A stretch of 64,000 nucleotides of DNA from Rhodovulum sp. (GTDB lineage: Bacteria; Pseudomonadota; Alphaproteobacteria; Rhodobacterales; Rhodobacteraceae): the NCBI GenBank assembly GCA_002706605.1, contig PALT01000005.1, positions 248,001 to 312,000 on the forward strand, given 5' to 3'. The position numbers and the translations under genes were made by a program. Below are positions 18,073 through 27,086 of this stretch, piece by piece (the stretch's first letter is position 1; every line of letters starts with the position of its first letter). The notes beneath the pieces were generated by a model. It was not told the DNA's origin and ran no database searches. It worked only from the letters and a program-made list of their open reading frames with translations.

Positions 18073-21000
18073 TTACTCTGCGGCCACCGGCATGGCGGTC
18101 TGATCGGCCCGCAGTTGTGCCAGCAGCGCTTCCCGCGTTTTGGCGGCGCGGCGTTGGTTGGCCTCTTTGACCGGACCGAATCCGCGGATGTCCAACGGCA
18201 AACGCGCCAGTTCCACCGCCGCAGGCCCGCCCACCGACAGGGCCAGTTCCATGTCCGTCTCATATTCACGGATCAACGCGCGCTCCATCCGGCGGTCCTT
18301 TTGGTATCCGAATGGGTCAAGCGGCGTGCCGCGCAGAACCTTGCCAAGGGACAGCACCCCCAGAGCCGGCCCCATGATCCACCCCGGTAAGGCGCGTTTG
18401 ACAGGGCGACCGTTGTTCCCCTTGGCCGAGATCACCGGCGGCGCCATGTGATAGGTCAGGCGCGTGCGTCCCTCAAATGTCTGGGCGACCTGTTTCGCGG
18501 TAGACCGATGCAGGCGGGCGACCTCATATTCATCCTTGTAAGACAGGACCTTATGATAGCCCTCGGCAATCGCCGCGCGCAGGACGGGATCCTCGGCACG
18601 GTCCACCAGTGCACGGTATTTCCGCGCCAGACCGGACCCTTGATAGGCGCGCAAATGTTCCGCACGGAAATCTATTTTCTCCTGCGTGCTCAGCGGTTTG
18701 TCGGAGGATTCGGATGTGATCATCCCCTCCAGATCGGTCTGGTTTAAAACCGCCCACCGCCCAATTTCGAATGCGCGCAGGTTGCGTTCCACCGCCGCAC
18801 CGTTCAATTGGACCGCCTTTGTAATCGCATCATGGCTGAGCGGGACAAGGCCCTGTTGCCACGCCGCGCCCAGCAGGATCATGTTGGAAAAGATCGTGTC
18901 GCCCATCACCGCTTCGGCCAGCTTGGACGCATCAAACACCGTCAAACGATCCCGCAGACGTGCATGAAGTTTGACGCCTAACTGGTCAAACGGAATGGTG
19001 AAATTCGCATCGCGCGTAAAGTCACCTGTGGTAATTTGGTGGCTGTTGACCACCGCCCGCGCCGTGTCCGGTTTGACCAGTTCAAGGGTCTTGGCCCCCG
19101 CCGTCACAACCATATCACCGCCGATCAGGCAATCGGCCTCACCCGTGGCGACGCGGATCGCGCTGATGTCGGCAGGGTCATTGGCCAGACGGCAATGGAT
19201 GTGCACTGCGCCGCCCTTTTGCGCCAGACCGGCCATTTCCATCATGCCCGCGCCCTTGCCGTCCAGTTGGGCCGCCTGCGCCAGAACCGCGCCGATGGTC
19301 ACAACACCGGTGCCACCCACGCCGGTAATGACCATGTTATAGGTCCCTGAAATTGCGGGAATTTCCGGATCCGGCAAATGGCCGATATCGATCTCTGTCG
19401 TGGCCTGTTTGCGGATTTTACCGCCGTGGACCGTGACAAAGGACGGACAGAACCCGTCGAGACAGCTAAAGTCCTTGTTGCAGGACGACTGATCAATCGT
19501 GCGTTTCCGACCCAGTTCCGTGTCCAGCGGCACCACCGAGACACAGTTGGATTGCACCCCGCAATCGCCACAGCCCTCACAGACATCGGGGTTGATCATC
19601 ACACGACGGTCGGGATCGGGGAAATTGCCACGCTTGCGCCGGCGACGTTTTTCTGCGGCACAGGTTTGTACGTAAATAATGGCCGTTACGCCACTGATTT
19701 CGCTTAGCTCTTTCTGAACGACCTCCATCTGATCACGGGTTACGCATTCGATCCCGTTGGGCATGGATTTTGGATCGAACGCCTCTTTGGGATCATAGAC
19801 CACGGTCAGGCGGTTCACCCCTGCCGCCAGAACCTCGGCCGCGATTTTTTGGGGGCTTAGGTCGCCCTCATTCGCCTGCCCGCCGGTCATGGCCACCGCG
19901 TCGTTGTAGAGGATTTTATAGGTGATGTTCGTGCCCGCGGCGATGGCCGCACGGATCGCCATCAGACCCGAGTGGTTGTAGGTCCCATCGCCAAGGTTCT
20001 GGAACACATGCTTGCGCGTCGAGAAGAGAGATTCTCCGACCCAATTCGCGCCCTCGCCACCCATTTGCGTGAACCCTTGGGTGTCGCGATCCATCCATTG
20101 CACCATGTAATGGCACCCGATCCCCGCATAGGCGCGGTGGCCCTCGGGCACCTTGGTAGAAGAGTTATGCGGACAGCCGGAACAGAAGTACGGCACCCGC
20201 GTCGCGGCGTCGGGTCCGTTGTCGATTTTCGACGTCTGTTCAATACGTTCCAGAGCGCCCTTAACGTTATCCGTGGCGCGCCCCTCTTCGATCAGGATAC
20301 CGCCCAGTTTTTGCGCGATCACCACGGGATCAAGGGCCGCCTGCGTCTGGAATAGGAACTCGCCCCGATCGTTTTTCCAGCCATAGACGCGGCGCCCGTT
20401 GCGGCGGTCGAAAATCGCCTCTTTGACTTGCACCTCGATCAGTTTGCGCTTTTCCTCGACCACGACGATCAGGTCCAGACCCTCGGCCCACTCGGAAAAC
20501 CCGCGCATGTCGAGGGGCCAGACCTGCCCGATCTTATAGGTCGTCAGGCCAAGGCGCGCGGCCTCATCCGCGTCGATCCCCAGTAGCGAGAGCGCATGGG
20601 TCAAATCCAGCCAATTCTTGCCGGCCGCGACAAACCCGATTTTCGCCCCCGGACGGCCCCAGACGCGGTGGTCCATCTTGTTGGCGTTGGAAAACGCCTC
20701 GGCCGCGTGGCGTTTAAAGTCAATCATCCGCGCCTCTTGGGCGACGGGCGTGTCGATCAGGCGGATGTTCAGCCCGCCCTCGGGCATGGTGAAATCGGGC
20801 GTGACAAAGGACATCCGGTCGGGGCGGCCGTCGACGACCGCCGTGGCCTCAACCGTGTCTTTGACGGTCTTGAGACCCGCCCAAACCCCTGCAAACCGCG
20901 ACAGGGCATAGCCGTAAAGGCCATAGTCCAGAATTTCCTGCACCCCTGCAGGGCTGAGAACCGGCATGTAGGCGTCAACCAAGGCCCAGTCCGATTGGTG

Positions 21001-21468
21001 CAGCGTGGTTGAGCTTTCTCCGGTGTGGTCATCACCCATGGCCATGACAACGCCGCCATGCGGGGACGTCCCCGCCATATTCGCATGGCGCATCACGTCG
21101 CCCGAGCGGTCCACGCCGGGCCCCTTGCCGTACCACAGGGCAAACACACCGTCATAGGCGCCCTCACCCCGCAATTCGGCCTGTTGACTGCCCCAGATGG
21201 CGGTGGCGGCAAGATCCTCATTCAAACCCGCCTGAAACTTGACCTGCGCCTTTTCCAGATCGGCGCGCGCGCGCATCATCTGCTGATCCACCGCCCCAAG
21301 GGGAGAGCCGCGATAGCCCGTCACGAACCCTGCGGTGTTCAATCCGGCGGCACGATCGCGCGCCGCCTGCATCAACATCAGGCGAACAAGCGCCTGTGTG
21401 CCATTTAAAAGAACCGTATCCTTGCTCAGATCGAACCGATCCTGCAACGTGACCTCTAGACTGCCCAT
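18073..21468 (-). CDS. indolepyruvate ferredoxin oxidoreductase (fused alpha and beta parts)
   Basis: Oxidatively decarboxylates aryl- or branched 2-oxo acids with CoA, reducing ferredoxin. The ATG at 21468 is used because GGGAGG lies six bases before it; a GTG one codon earlier is less likely. The 1131-residue chain has an N-terminal pyrimidine-binding domain (GYRGSPLGAVDQQM), a TPP domain (GDGTYNHSGL, about residue 492), a ferredoxin-like Cys cluster around residues 625-680 (CEGCGDCG), and a C-terminal gamma domain (VGGTGVVTIG). This long fused form is aerobic-proteobacterial. It is divergent from a LysR gene with a palindrome between. Confidence 0.92.
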   Translation of the reverse strand: MGSLEVTLQDRFDLSKDTVLLNGTQALVRLMLMQAARDRAAGLNTAGFVTGYRGSPLGAVDQQMMRARADLEKAQVKFQAGLNEDLAATAIWGSQQAELRGEGAYDGVFALWYGKGPGVDRSGDVMRHANMAGTSPHGGVVMAMGDDHTGESSTTLHQSDWALVDAYMPVLSPAGVQEILDYGLYGYALSRFAGVWAGLKTVKDTVEATAVVDGRPDRMSFVTPDFTMPEGGLNIRLIDTPVAQEARMIDFKRHAAEAFSNANKMDHRVWGRPGAKIGFVAAGKNWLDLTHALSLLGIDADEAARLGLTTYKIGQVWPLDMRGFSEWAEGLDLIVVVEEKRKLIEVQVKEAIFDRRNGRRVYGWKNDRGEFLFQTQAALDPVVIAQKLGGILIEEGRATDNVKGALERIEQTSKIDNGPDAATRVPYFCSGCPHNSSTKVPEGHRAYAGIGCHYMVQWMDRDTQGFTQMGGEGANWVGESLFSTRKHVFQNLGDGTYNHSGLMAIRAAIAAGTNITYKILYNDAVAMTGGQANEGDLSPQKIAAEVLAAGVNRLTVVYDPKEAFDPKSMPNGIECVTRDQMEVVQKELSEISGVTAIIYVQTCAAEKRRRRKRGNFPDPDRRVMINPDVCEGCGDCGVQSNCVSVVPLDTELGRKRTIDQSSCNKDFSCLDGFCPSFVTVHGGKIRKQATTEIDIGHLPDPEIPAISGTYNMVITGVGGTGVVTIGAVLAQAAQLDGKGAGMMEMAGLAQKGGAVHIHCRLANDPADISAIRVATGEADCLIGGDMVVTAGAKTLELVKPDTARAVVNSHQITTGDFTRDANFTIPFDQLGVKLHARLRDRLTVFDASKLAEAVMGDTIFSNMILLGAAWQQGLVPLSHDAITKAVQLNGAAVERNLRAFEIGRWAVLNQTDLEGMITSESSDKPLSTQEKIDFRAEHLRAYQGSGLARKYRALVDRAEDPVLRAAIAEGYHKVLSYKDEYEVARLHRSTAKQVAQTFEGRTRLTYHMAPPVISAKGNNGRPVKRALPGWIMGPALGVLSLGKVLRGTPLDPFGYQKDRRMERALIREYETDMELALSVGGPAAVELARLPLDIRGFGPVKEANQRRAAKTREALLAQLRADQTAMPVAAE

Positions 21469-21507
21469 CACGCACCTCCCTGCGGTATAGAAGCTATAGG
21501 TTTATGA

Positions 21508-21528
21508 TAGGTCAAAAAAGCTGACCTA
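21508..21528. promoter_or_regulatory. palindrome between oxidoreductase and LysR genes
   Basis: TAGGTCA, a 7-base spacer, TGACCTA: a perfect 7-bp inverted repeat in the AT-rich divergent region, 40 bases before the oxidoreductase start. A second short palindrome AATTGCAATT lies at 21554-21563. Either could bind the neighbouring LysR protein. Confidence 0.5.
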
Positions 21529-21627
21529 CAAAATAGAATTTCCCTTATTCTTCAATTGCAATTACTGCTAAGGCATTGGTAGTTAGCGCCGTTAAAAACA
21601 CTAGGGATTTTGAAAGAGTATTGCGCG

Positions 21628-22530
21628 ATGGATTGGGATAAGCTCAGAATATTTCATGCGGTCGCCGACGCGGGTAGCCTCACCCACGCGGGTGATACGC
21701 TGCATCTGTCGCAATCCGCCGTATCGCGCCAGATTCGCGCCCTCGAAGAGAGCCTGAACACCACCCTGTTTCACCGCCACGCGCGGGGACTGATTCTGAC
21801 CGAACAGGGGGAGTTGCTGTTTGATGCGACCGCCGCGATGGTCAAACGTCTGGAAACCGCCGCCGCCCGCATTCGCGACAGCGAGGAAGAGGTGTTTGGT
21901 GAATTGCGCGTTACGACCACCACGGGGTTTGGCACGCTGTGGCTGGCCCCGCGCCTGCCCAAGCTTTATGAGCGCTATCCCGATCTGAATATCGACCTGA
22001 TGCTTGAGGAACGTCTGTTGGACCTGCCGATGCGCGAGGCCGACGTCGCCATCCGCATGAAAGAGCCCAGTCAGGCCGACCTGATCCGCAAACGTCTGTT
22101 GACCGTGCGGATGCGCTTGTATGCGACGAGCCAGTATCTTGAGGCGAACGGCGTGCCCGAAACCATGCCCGACCTCAGTACGCACCGCCTGATCTGTCAG
22201 GCCGCGACCACCCCACAGGTGGCCGGTGGCGCGATGCTGGTGCGCGAGTTGCTGACCCATGACATCCCGTCGCGTCTGACGGTGAACAACTATTTCGGCG
22301 TTTTGCAGGCGGTGAACAACAACCTTGGGATCGGGGTTCTGCCGAACTATCTGACCGAAGATTTCCCCGATCTGGTCCGCGTTCTGCCCGAGATCGAAAG
22401 CACCGAGGTCCCCGCCTTCCTCGCCTATCCTGAGGAACTGCGCCATTCCAAACGCGTGGCGGCCTTCCGCGATTTTGTCAGCGAAGAGATCATTGAGCAC
22501 CGTCGCCGTCAGCGCGACGCGGCCATCTGA
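21628..22530 (+). CDS. LysR family transcriptional regulator
   Basis: A 300-residue activator/repressor. The ATG at 21628 (MDWDKLRIFHAVADAG) is the standard LysR start; an in-frame TTG 18 bases earlier is less likely. The N-terminal winged helix has LTHAGDTLHLSQSAVSRQIR, followed by a long linker helix and a periplasmic-binding-protein-like effector domain (about residues 90-290). The effector is unknown. Divergent placement next to the indolepyruvate oxidoreductase suggests it controls that gene (inference). Confidence 0.94.
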   Translation: MDWDKLRIFHAVADAGSLTHAGDTLHLSQSAVSRQIRALEESLNTTLFHRHARGLILTEQGELLFDATAAMVKRLETAAARIRDSEEEVFGELRVTTTTGFGTLWLAPRLPKLYERYPDLNIDLMLEERLLDLPMREADVAIRMKEPSQADLIRKRLLTVRMRLYATSQYLEANGVPETMPDLSTHRLICQAATTPQVAGGAMLVRELLTHDIPSRLTVNNYFGVLQAVNNNLGIGVLPNYLTEDFPDLVRVLPEIESTEVPAFLAYPEELRHSKRVAAFRDFVSEEIIEHRRRQRDAAI

Positions 22531-22654
22531 TCGCACCCAATCACGTCAAAAATCCGCCTTTGCGACTCTAAAATGGTGGCCGTTATGCATCACAAGCATA
22601 GCGGCCATGTGCACCTGCGGCATTTTTTTCCTTGATTGGTTTTCACTCTGCCCA
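22531..22654. other. gene-free stretch after LysR, with a long hairpin
   Basis: The LysR-purL interval is 365 bases without a recognisable protein gene. This first part holds an 11-bp stem, GGCCGTTATGC (22578-22588) with GCATAGCGGCC (22596-22606), one G-T pair and a 7-base loop; a run of seven T (22623-22629) follows 16 bases later. It may end LysR transcripts imperfectly. The second part holds the small-RNA candidate listed separately. Confidence 0.45.
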
Positions 22655-22738
22655 TAAATGCAGCGCGAAGACAGCGGTTATGCCGCTTCTTTACCTCCCT
22701 GTTGGACTTCGGCCGAGCTTTGTCTCGGCCTTTTTTTT
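22632..22738 (+). ncRNA. candidate ~70-nt small RNA with exposed anti-Shine-Dalgarno stretch
   Basis: A promoter-like TTGATT (22632-22637), 17-base spacer, TAAATG (22655-22660) would start transcription near 22667. The transcript would form a small hairpin AGCGG-TTATG-CCGCT (22673-22687), then an unpaired stretch TTTACCTCCCTG complementary to ribosome-binding sites, then a terminator GGCCGAG-CTTTGT-CTCGGCC with eight T (22711-22738). CCUCC-bearing small RNAs are known in Rhodobacter; this is similar in design only. It could also be just a terminator for a longer RNA. Confidence 0.45.
22711..22738 (+). terminator. strong terminator before purL
   Basis: Seven-bp stem GGCCGAG/CTCGGCC with a 6-base loop and eight T. 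No protein gene ends close to it on the plus strand: LysR stops 180 bases earlier. Confidence 0.85.
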
Positions 22739-22862
22739 GCGCTCTTGACGGGGCGGGGATTTCGATGCAGGCGCGCGCCGCGTCAGGAAACCACCACCTT
22801 CCCCGTAAAAAAGTGCGCTTTGGCACCGCCGGTCCCTTTCCCCCGTGCGGGCTTTGGCCTAA

Positions 22863-22884
22863 AAGGCGCGCAATCACGCGCCTT
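22863..22884 (+). other. hairpin just upstream of the purL start
   Basis: AAGGCGCG, loop CAATCA, CGCGCCTT: an 8-bp stem ending 11 bases before the purL ATG. No T run follows. It could affect purL translation; function unknown. The rest of 22739-22895 shows nothing clear. Confidence 0.4.
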
Positions 22885-22895
22885 GGGGACCCAGT

Positions 22896-25055
22896 ATGAC
22901 CGAACCTCAGATCACCAAAGACATCATTGCCGCACATGGCCTGAACGATGATGAGTACGCAGAAATCCTGCGCATTCTGAACCGCGAACCCACGTTCACC
23001 GAACTGGGTATCTTTTCGGCTATGTGGAACGAGCACTGCTCGTACAAGTCGTCCAAGAAATGGCTGCGCACGCTGCCGACCACCGGCCCGCAGGTCATCT
23101 GTGGCCCCGGCGAAAACGCCGGTGTGGTCGATATCGGCGACGGTCAGGCCGTGGTATTCAAGATGGAGAGCCACAACCACCCGTCCTACATCGAACCCTA
23201 TCAGGGCGCGGCGACCGGTGTTGGCGGCATTCTGCGCGACGTGTTCACCATGGGCGCGCGCCCGATTGCGGCGATGAACGCGCTGTCGTTTGGTGAAAAA
23301 GACCACCCCAAGACCCGTCAGTTGGTCCACGGCGTTGTTGAAGGCGTTGGCGGTTACGGCAACTGCTTCGGCGTTCCGACCGTCGGCGGTGAGGTGCGGT
23401 TCCACCCCGCCTATAACGGCAACTGTCTGGTGAACGCGTTCGCCGCCGGTCTGGCCGATGCGGACAAAATTTTCTATTCGGCGGCGTCGGGCGTCGGCAT
23501 GCCGGTTGTATATCTGGGTGCGAAAACCGGTCGTGACGGTGTTGGCGGCGCGACCATGGCGTCGGCGGAATTCGACGACACGATCGAGGAAAAGCGCCCC
23601 ACCGTTCAGGTCGGTGACCCGTTCACCGAAAAACGCCTGATGGAGGCCTGTCTGGAACTGATGAAAACCGGCGCGGTGATCTCGATTCAGGACATGGGCG
23701 CGGCTGGTCTGACCTGTTCGGCGGTTGAAATGGGCGACAAGGGCGAATTGGGGATCCGTCTGGATCTGGAAAACGTGCCCCAGCGCGAAGAGAACATGAC
23801 CGCCTATGAAATGATGCTGTCGGAATCCCAAGAGCGGATGCTGATGGTTCTGAACCCCGACAAAGAAGACGCCGCACGCGCCGTGTTCGAAAAGTGGGAT
23901 CTGGATTTCGCAATCGTGGGCGAAACCATCGCCGAAGACCGGTTCCTGATCATGCACAACGGCACCTGCATGGCCGACCTGCCGCTGTCCAAGCTCAGCT
24001 CCTCCGCTCCGGAATACGACCGTCCGTGGGTCGAAACCCCTGCGGTGGACGCGATGGACGACGTGCCGGGCGTTGATCCGATTGATGGCCTGAAGGCGCT
24101 GCTGGGCTCGCCCAACTATTGCTCGCGCCAGTGGGTGTTTGAACAATACGACAGTCAGGTCATGGCCGACACCGTACGTATCCCCGGTCTGGGTGCCGGT
24201 ATCGTGCGCGTTCATGACACCGACAAGGCGCTGGCGTTTACCTCGGACGTGACGCCCCGTTATGTCAAAGCAAACCCCGTTGAAGGCGGCAAACAAGCGG
24301 TGGCCGAGGCCTATCGCAACCTGACCGCCGTGGGGGCCAAACCGCTGGCCACCACCGACAACCTAAACTTCGGCAACCCCGAAAAGCCCGAGATCATGGG
24401 CCAGTTCGTCGGCGCACTCAAAGGCATCGGGGCCGCCGTTGGCGCGCTGGATATGCCGATCGTGTCGGGCAACGTGTCTCTCTATAACGAAACCGATGGT
24501 CAGGGCATCCTGCCGACGCCGACGATTGGCGCGGTTGGTCTGCTGAACACGTTGGACGACCTGATCGCGGGCGCGGCCGAGGACGGCCAACTGGCCCTGC
24601 TGGTCGGGGAAACCGCCGGTCACTTGGGTCAATCGGCCCTTCTGGCCGAGGTGTTCAACCGCGAAGACGGCGATGCGCCCCATGTCGATCTGGACGCGGA
24701 ACTGCGCAACGGTGACTTTATCCGCGCAAACCGCGAATTGATCGGGGCCTGTAACGACCTGTCCGACGGTGGTCTGGCAATGGCCGCGTTTGAAATGGCC
24801 GAGGCCGGCGGTGTTGGCGTCCAACTGGACAGCGGCGACACCCCGTTCCTGTTTGGCGAGGATCAGGCGCGCTATCTGATCGCCTGCACCTTTGATCAGG
24901 CCGAGGCCCTGATGTCCGCCGCCGCACAGGCCGGTGTGACCATCGCGACCGTCGGTAAATTCGGCGGCGAGACCGTGAAACTGGGCGGGTCCGAGGCCAC
25001 GTTGGCCGAGATGTCGGCGATCTATCGCGACGCATTCGGCGGCTATTTCGCCTGA
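22896..25055 (+). CDS. purL: phosphoribosylformylglycinamidine synthase subunit PurL
   Basis: ATP-dependent amidation step of purine synthesis, working with PurQ and PurS. At 719 residues it is the small, multi-subunit type of PurL. Family segments include [34 protein letters not shown] with the catalytic His, and [13 protein letters not shown]. Two AIRS-like halves are visible. No purS or purQ lies next to it. GGGGAC precedes the ATG, and a short hairpin lies just upstream. It ends in its own terminator. Confidence 0.98.
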   Translation: MTEPQITKDIIAAHGLNDDEYAEILRILNREPTFTELGIFSAMWNEHCSYKSSKKWLRTLPTTGPQVICGPGENAGVVDIGDGQAVVFKMESHNHPSYIEPYQGAATGVGGILRDVFTMGARPIAAMNALSFGEKDHPKTRQLVHGVVEGVGGYGNCFGVPTVGGEVRFHPAYNGNCLVNAFAAGLADADKIFYSAASGVGMPVVYLGAKTGRDGVGGATMASAEFDDTIEEKRPTVQVGDPFTEKRLMEACLELMKTGAVISIQDMGAAGLTCSAVEMGDKGELGIRLDLENVPQREENMTAYEMMLSESQERMLMVLNPDKEDAARAVFEKWDLDFAIVGETIAEDRFLIMHNGTCMADLPLSKLSSSAPEYDRPWVETPAVDAMDDVPGVDPIDGLKALLGSPNYCSRQWVFEQYDSQVMADTVRIPGLGAGIVRVHDTDKALAFTSDVTPRYVKANPVEGGKQAVAEAYRNLTAVGAKPLATTDNLNFGNPEKPEIMGQFVGALKGIGAAVGALDMPIVSGNVSLYNETDGQGILPTPTIGAVGLLNTLDDLIAGAAEDGQLALLVGETAGHLGQSALLAEVFNREDGDAPHVDLDAELRNGDFIRANRELIGACNDLSDGGLAMAAFEMAEAGGVGVQLDSGDTPFLFGEDQARYLIACTFDQAEALMSAAAQAGVTIATVGKFGGETVKLGGSEATLAEMSAIYRDAFGGYFA

Positions 25056-25081
25056 TCGGTTTCCAGTCACTGCGATTTTTG

Positions 25082-25113
25082 AACGGGCGCTCACCATGCG
25101 CCCGTTTTATTTT
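25082..25113 (+). terminator. terminator after purL
   Basis: AACGGGCGC (25082-25090), loop TCACCAT, GCGCCCGTT (25098-25106), then TTATTTT. Confidence 0.9.
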
Positions 25114-25223
25114 GTCCCGCTGGGCCCGTTAACATGACTATAAATGTCAACTTCACGGGACAGGGGATTGCACCGCGCGCGGGCGCGGACTACATCTTGG
25201 GCAAGGTAACAGGAGGTCCCCCA

Positions 25224-25466
25224 ATGGCAATCGAAGCGCAGGAAATCGAAACTCTGATCCGCGCCAAATTCCCCGACGCCCAGATCACGATCACGGATCT
25301 GGCGGGCGACGGCAACCACTGGGCGGCCGAAGTGATTGATGAATCGTTCCGCGGCCAGAACCGCGTGCAACAACAGCGCGCTGTTTACGCCGCGCTCAAG
25401 GAGCAAATGTCGGGCAGCAACGGCGCCCTGCATGCGCTGGCCCTGACGACCAAAGCCCCGGACTAA
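25224..25466 (+). CDS. BolA/IbaG family protein
   Basis: An 80-residue BolA-fold protein. The start at 25224 follows AGGAGG by seven bases; the upstream in-frame codons are untranslated leader. The end of the domain, QQQRAVYAALKEQMSG, and the HALAL segment fit the family, which binds [2Fe-2S] clusters jointly with monothiol glutaredoxins. The next gene, 56 bases on, encodes exactly such a glutaredoxin (CGFS type), so the pair probably forms the BolA-Grx complex used in Fe-S delivery or iron sensing. Confidence 0.94.
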   Translation: MAIEAQEIETLIRAKFPDAQITITDLAGDGNHWAAEVIDESFRGQNRVQQQRAVYAALKEQMSGSNGALHALALTTKAPD

Positions 25467-25522
25467 CGCCGGACAACCCACCAACGGGCCGCCGACCGGC
25501 CCTGACGCGCGGAGCATCGCAC

Positions 25523-25885
25523 ATGAGTGACGCAAAGACCCTGATCGACGAAACCGTCAAAGCCAACGATGTCGTTCTCTACATGAAAGGCACCAAGGAC
25601 ATGCCGCAGTGCGGTTTTTCCAGCCGTGTCGCAGGCGTTCTGAACTTTATGGGTGTGGACTATCAGGACGTGAACGTTCTGGCCGATGAAACCATTCGCC
25701 AAGGCATCAAAGACTATAGCGATTGGCCCACCATCCCCCAGCTCTATGTCAAAGGTGAATTCGTCGGTGGCTGTGACATCATCACCGAAATGACCCTGTC
25801 GGGTGAGCTGGACACGCTGCTGGAAAGCAACGGCGTGGCCTTCAACAAAGAAGCCGCCGATAAAATCCGTGAGGCTAACGCCTGA
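25523..25885 (+). CDS. grxD: monothiol glutaredoxin (CGFS type)
   Basis: Grx4-type protein of 120 residues that carries or passes a [2Fe-2S] cluster, often with BolA. The motif MPQCGFS has the single Cys at C30; WPTIPQLYVKGEFVGGCDI gives the cis-Pro (TIP) and glutathione-binding GGCD. A GGAG lies before the ATG. It follows a bolA-like gene, a conserved pairing in proteobacteria. Confidence 0.97.
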   Translation: MSDAKTLIDETVKANDVVLYMKGTKDMPQCGFSSRVAGVLNFMGVDYQDVNVLADETIRQGIKDYSDWPTIPQLYVKGEFVGGCDIITEMTLSGELDTLLESNGVAFNKEAADKIREANA

Positions 25886-25905
25886 TCCACGGATCGTCCG
25901 GACAT

Positions 25906-25948
25906 TAAAAAACCGCCGCATCCCGTTGGATCGCGGCGGTTTTTCTTT
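25906..25948. terminator. bidirectional terminator between grxD and zapA
   Basis: AAACCGCCGC (25910-25919) pairs with GCGGCGGTTT (25933-25942). T runs follow on both strands (TTCTTT on plus, TTTTTTAATG on minus), serving both convergent genes. Confidence 0.88.
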
Positions 25949-25961
25949 GGGACGGCGGGGA

Positions 25962-26357
25962 TTAGGCCCCTGCCCGTTCCTCAATCTCATCGGCAAGCGA
26001 TTCCGAGCGCGCCGCCAGTTCCGCCATACTATCGAGCAGCGCCTGCGGAATCACCGGCACCTCAACCTTGGTGGGTTCGGGCGCGGGTTTGGCCTTGAGC
26101 TCGGAAATCTGGTTCTGGCTGTCATCCAGACGCGCCTGCACGGTCTTGAGCTTTTCCTCAAGCCCCGCCGTCTTATCGGCCAGCATCAGCCCCGCCATCA
26201 ATAGCATCCGCGCCTCGGGCAGACGCCCGATTTGCGACACCAGCGTCGAGGCCTCATTGTCCAGCAGCGCCGCCGCCGATTGCAGAAAGCTCTCCTCGCC
26301 CTCTTGGCAGGCGACCTCAAAGCTGCGACCGCCAATGGTGATCTGTACCTCAGGCAT
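25962..26357 (-). CDS. zapA: cell division protein ZapA
   Basis: Binds and bundles FtsZ at the division ring. The 131-residue protein has the N-terminal ZapA domain (VQITIGGRSFEVACQEGEE, then a long helix with LPEARMLLMAGLMLADK) and a coiled coil that continues to about residue 90. The C-terminal tail is longer than in E. coli. Its start lies inside the end of the upstream gene (8-base overlap, with GAGGAG as ribosome-binding site). Confidence 0.9.
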   Translation of the reverse strand: MPEVQITIGGRSFEVACQEGEESFLQSAAALLDNEASTLVSQIGRLPEARMLLMAGLMLADKTAGLEEKLKTVQARLDDSQNQISELKAKPAPEPTKVEVPVIPQALLDSMAELAARSESLADEIEERAGA

Positions 26358-26871
26358 TGTTGATCTCCTCTACCATCGGGGACAGGTCGCCAATCAACCC
26401 GTCCAGTTCGGCGCGGTCGGCCTCTTGCTGGGCGCGCAGGGCGATCAACTCGGCCTGCATGGATTTGTTGATCAGATGCGCGTCGGCCAGACCTTCGGCA
26501 TTTGCCTCGCGCAGGGCGGTGTTGCTGGCGCGCAGATCCGCCGTGGCGCGGCGCAACTTGTCCAGATCCTTTTCCGCCGTCTGGGCCCGCGCGGTCAATT
26601 CCGTGATCTGCGCCTCAAGACCCGCGACGTTTTTATCCTGCTTCTCGCGGATCGCTTTGACGCGTTCCTCAAGCTGGGCATTGGCGGTTTTCTCTTCGGC
26701 CAAGGCCTGTTTCAGCTGTTCAATCTCGGCGCTGTCCGCGCCGGATGCGGCGGCGCTATCCGCGCTGGCCTCGGAGGCGGCCGCCACCTGATCACGCAAA
26801 CGCTCGGCACCTTTGCCGATCCGTTCAAGCGCATAGGCGATGCGGCGTTCAAATTCTGCAATATCGCTCAT
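26350..26871 (-). CDS. coiled-coil protein coupled to ZapA
   Basis: A 173-residue acidic protein that is almost all coiled coil from about residue 45 to 165 (heptad-like EQLKQALAEEKTANAQLEER). It has no signal peptide or membrane segment. It overlaps zapA by eight bases, so the two products are made together. By place and form it could be a ZapB-like division-ring partner, but no family signature proves this. It is divergent from tkt. Confidence 0.75.
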   Translation of the reverse strand: MSDIAEFERRIAYALERIGKGAERLRDQVAAASEASADSAAASGADSAEIEQLKQALAEEKTANAQLEERVKAIREKQDKNVAGLEAQITELTARAQTAEKDLDKLRRATADLRASNTALREANAEGLADAHLINKSMQAELIALRAQQEADRAELDGLIGDLSPMVEEINNA

Positions 26872-27086
26872 CTCTGCCTGGTCCAGATTCTTTTTGTTAA
26901 GCCCGTTCTCTGTGTCCGACTGCGCCCCTAAGACGAATCAAACCACCGGCTATTCCCCCGATATTACCCAAAGCTTGGGGGAAATGCCCCCCTTTTCCCC
27001 GATGGCGGCGATGGCACGCTTGCACTTGTCCAGAACCTTGGTACACAGCCCGAATACAGCAGCCCGTAATATAAAGGACCACACCC

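Noticed and set aside
22590-24296. A 568-codon open frame antisense to purL
   Set aside because: Low-complexity His/Arg/Gly composition and no ribosome-binding site; shadow of purL.
25113-25162. Long-range repeat TGTCCCG...CGGGACA before the bolA-like gene as an operator
   Set aside because: Arms are 36 bases apart with no matching promoter; could be chance in GC-rich DNA.
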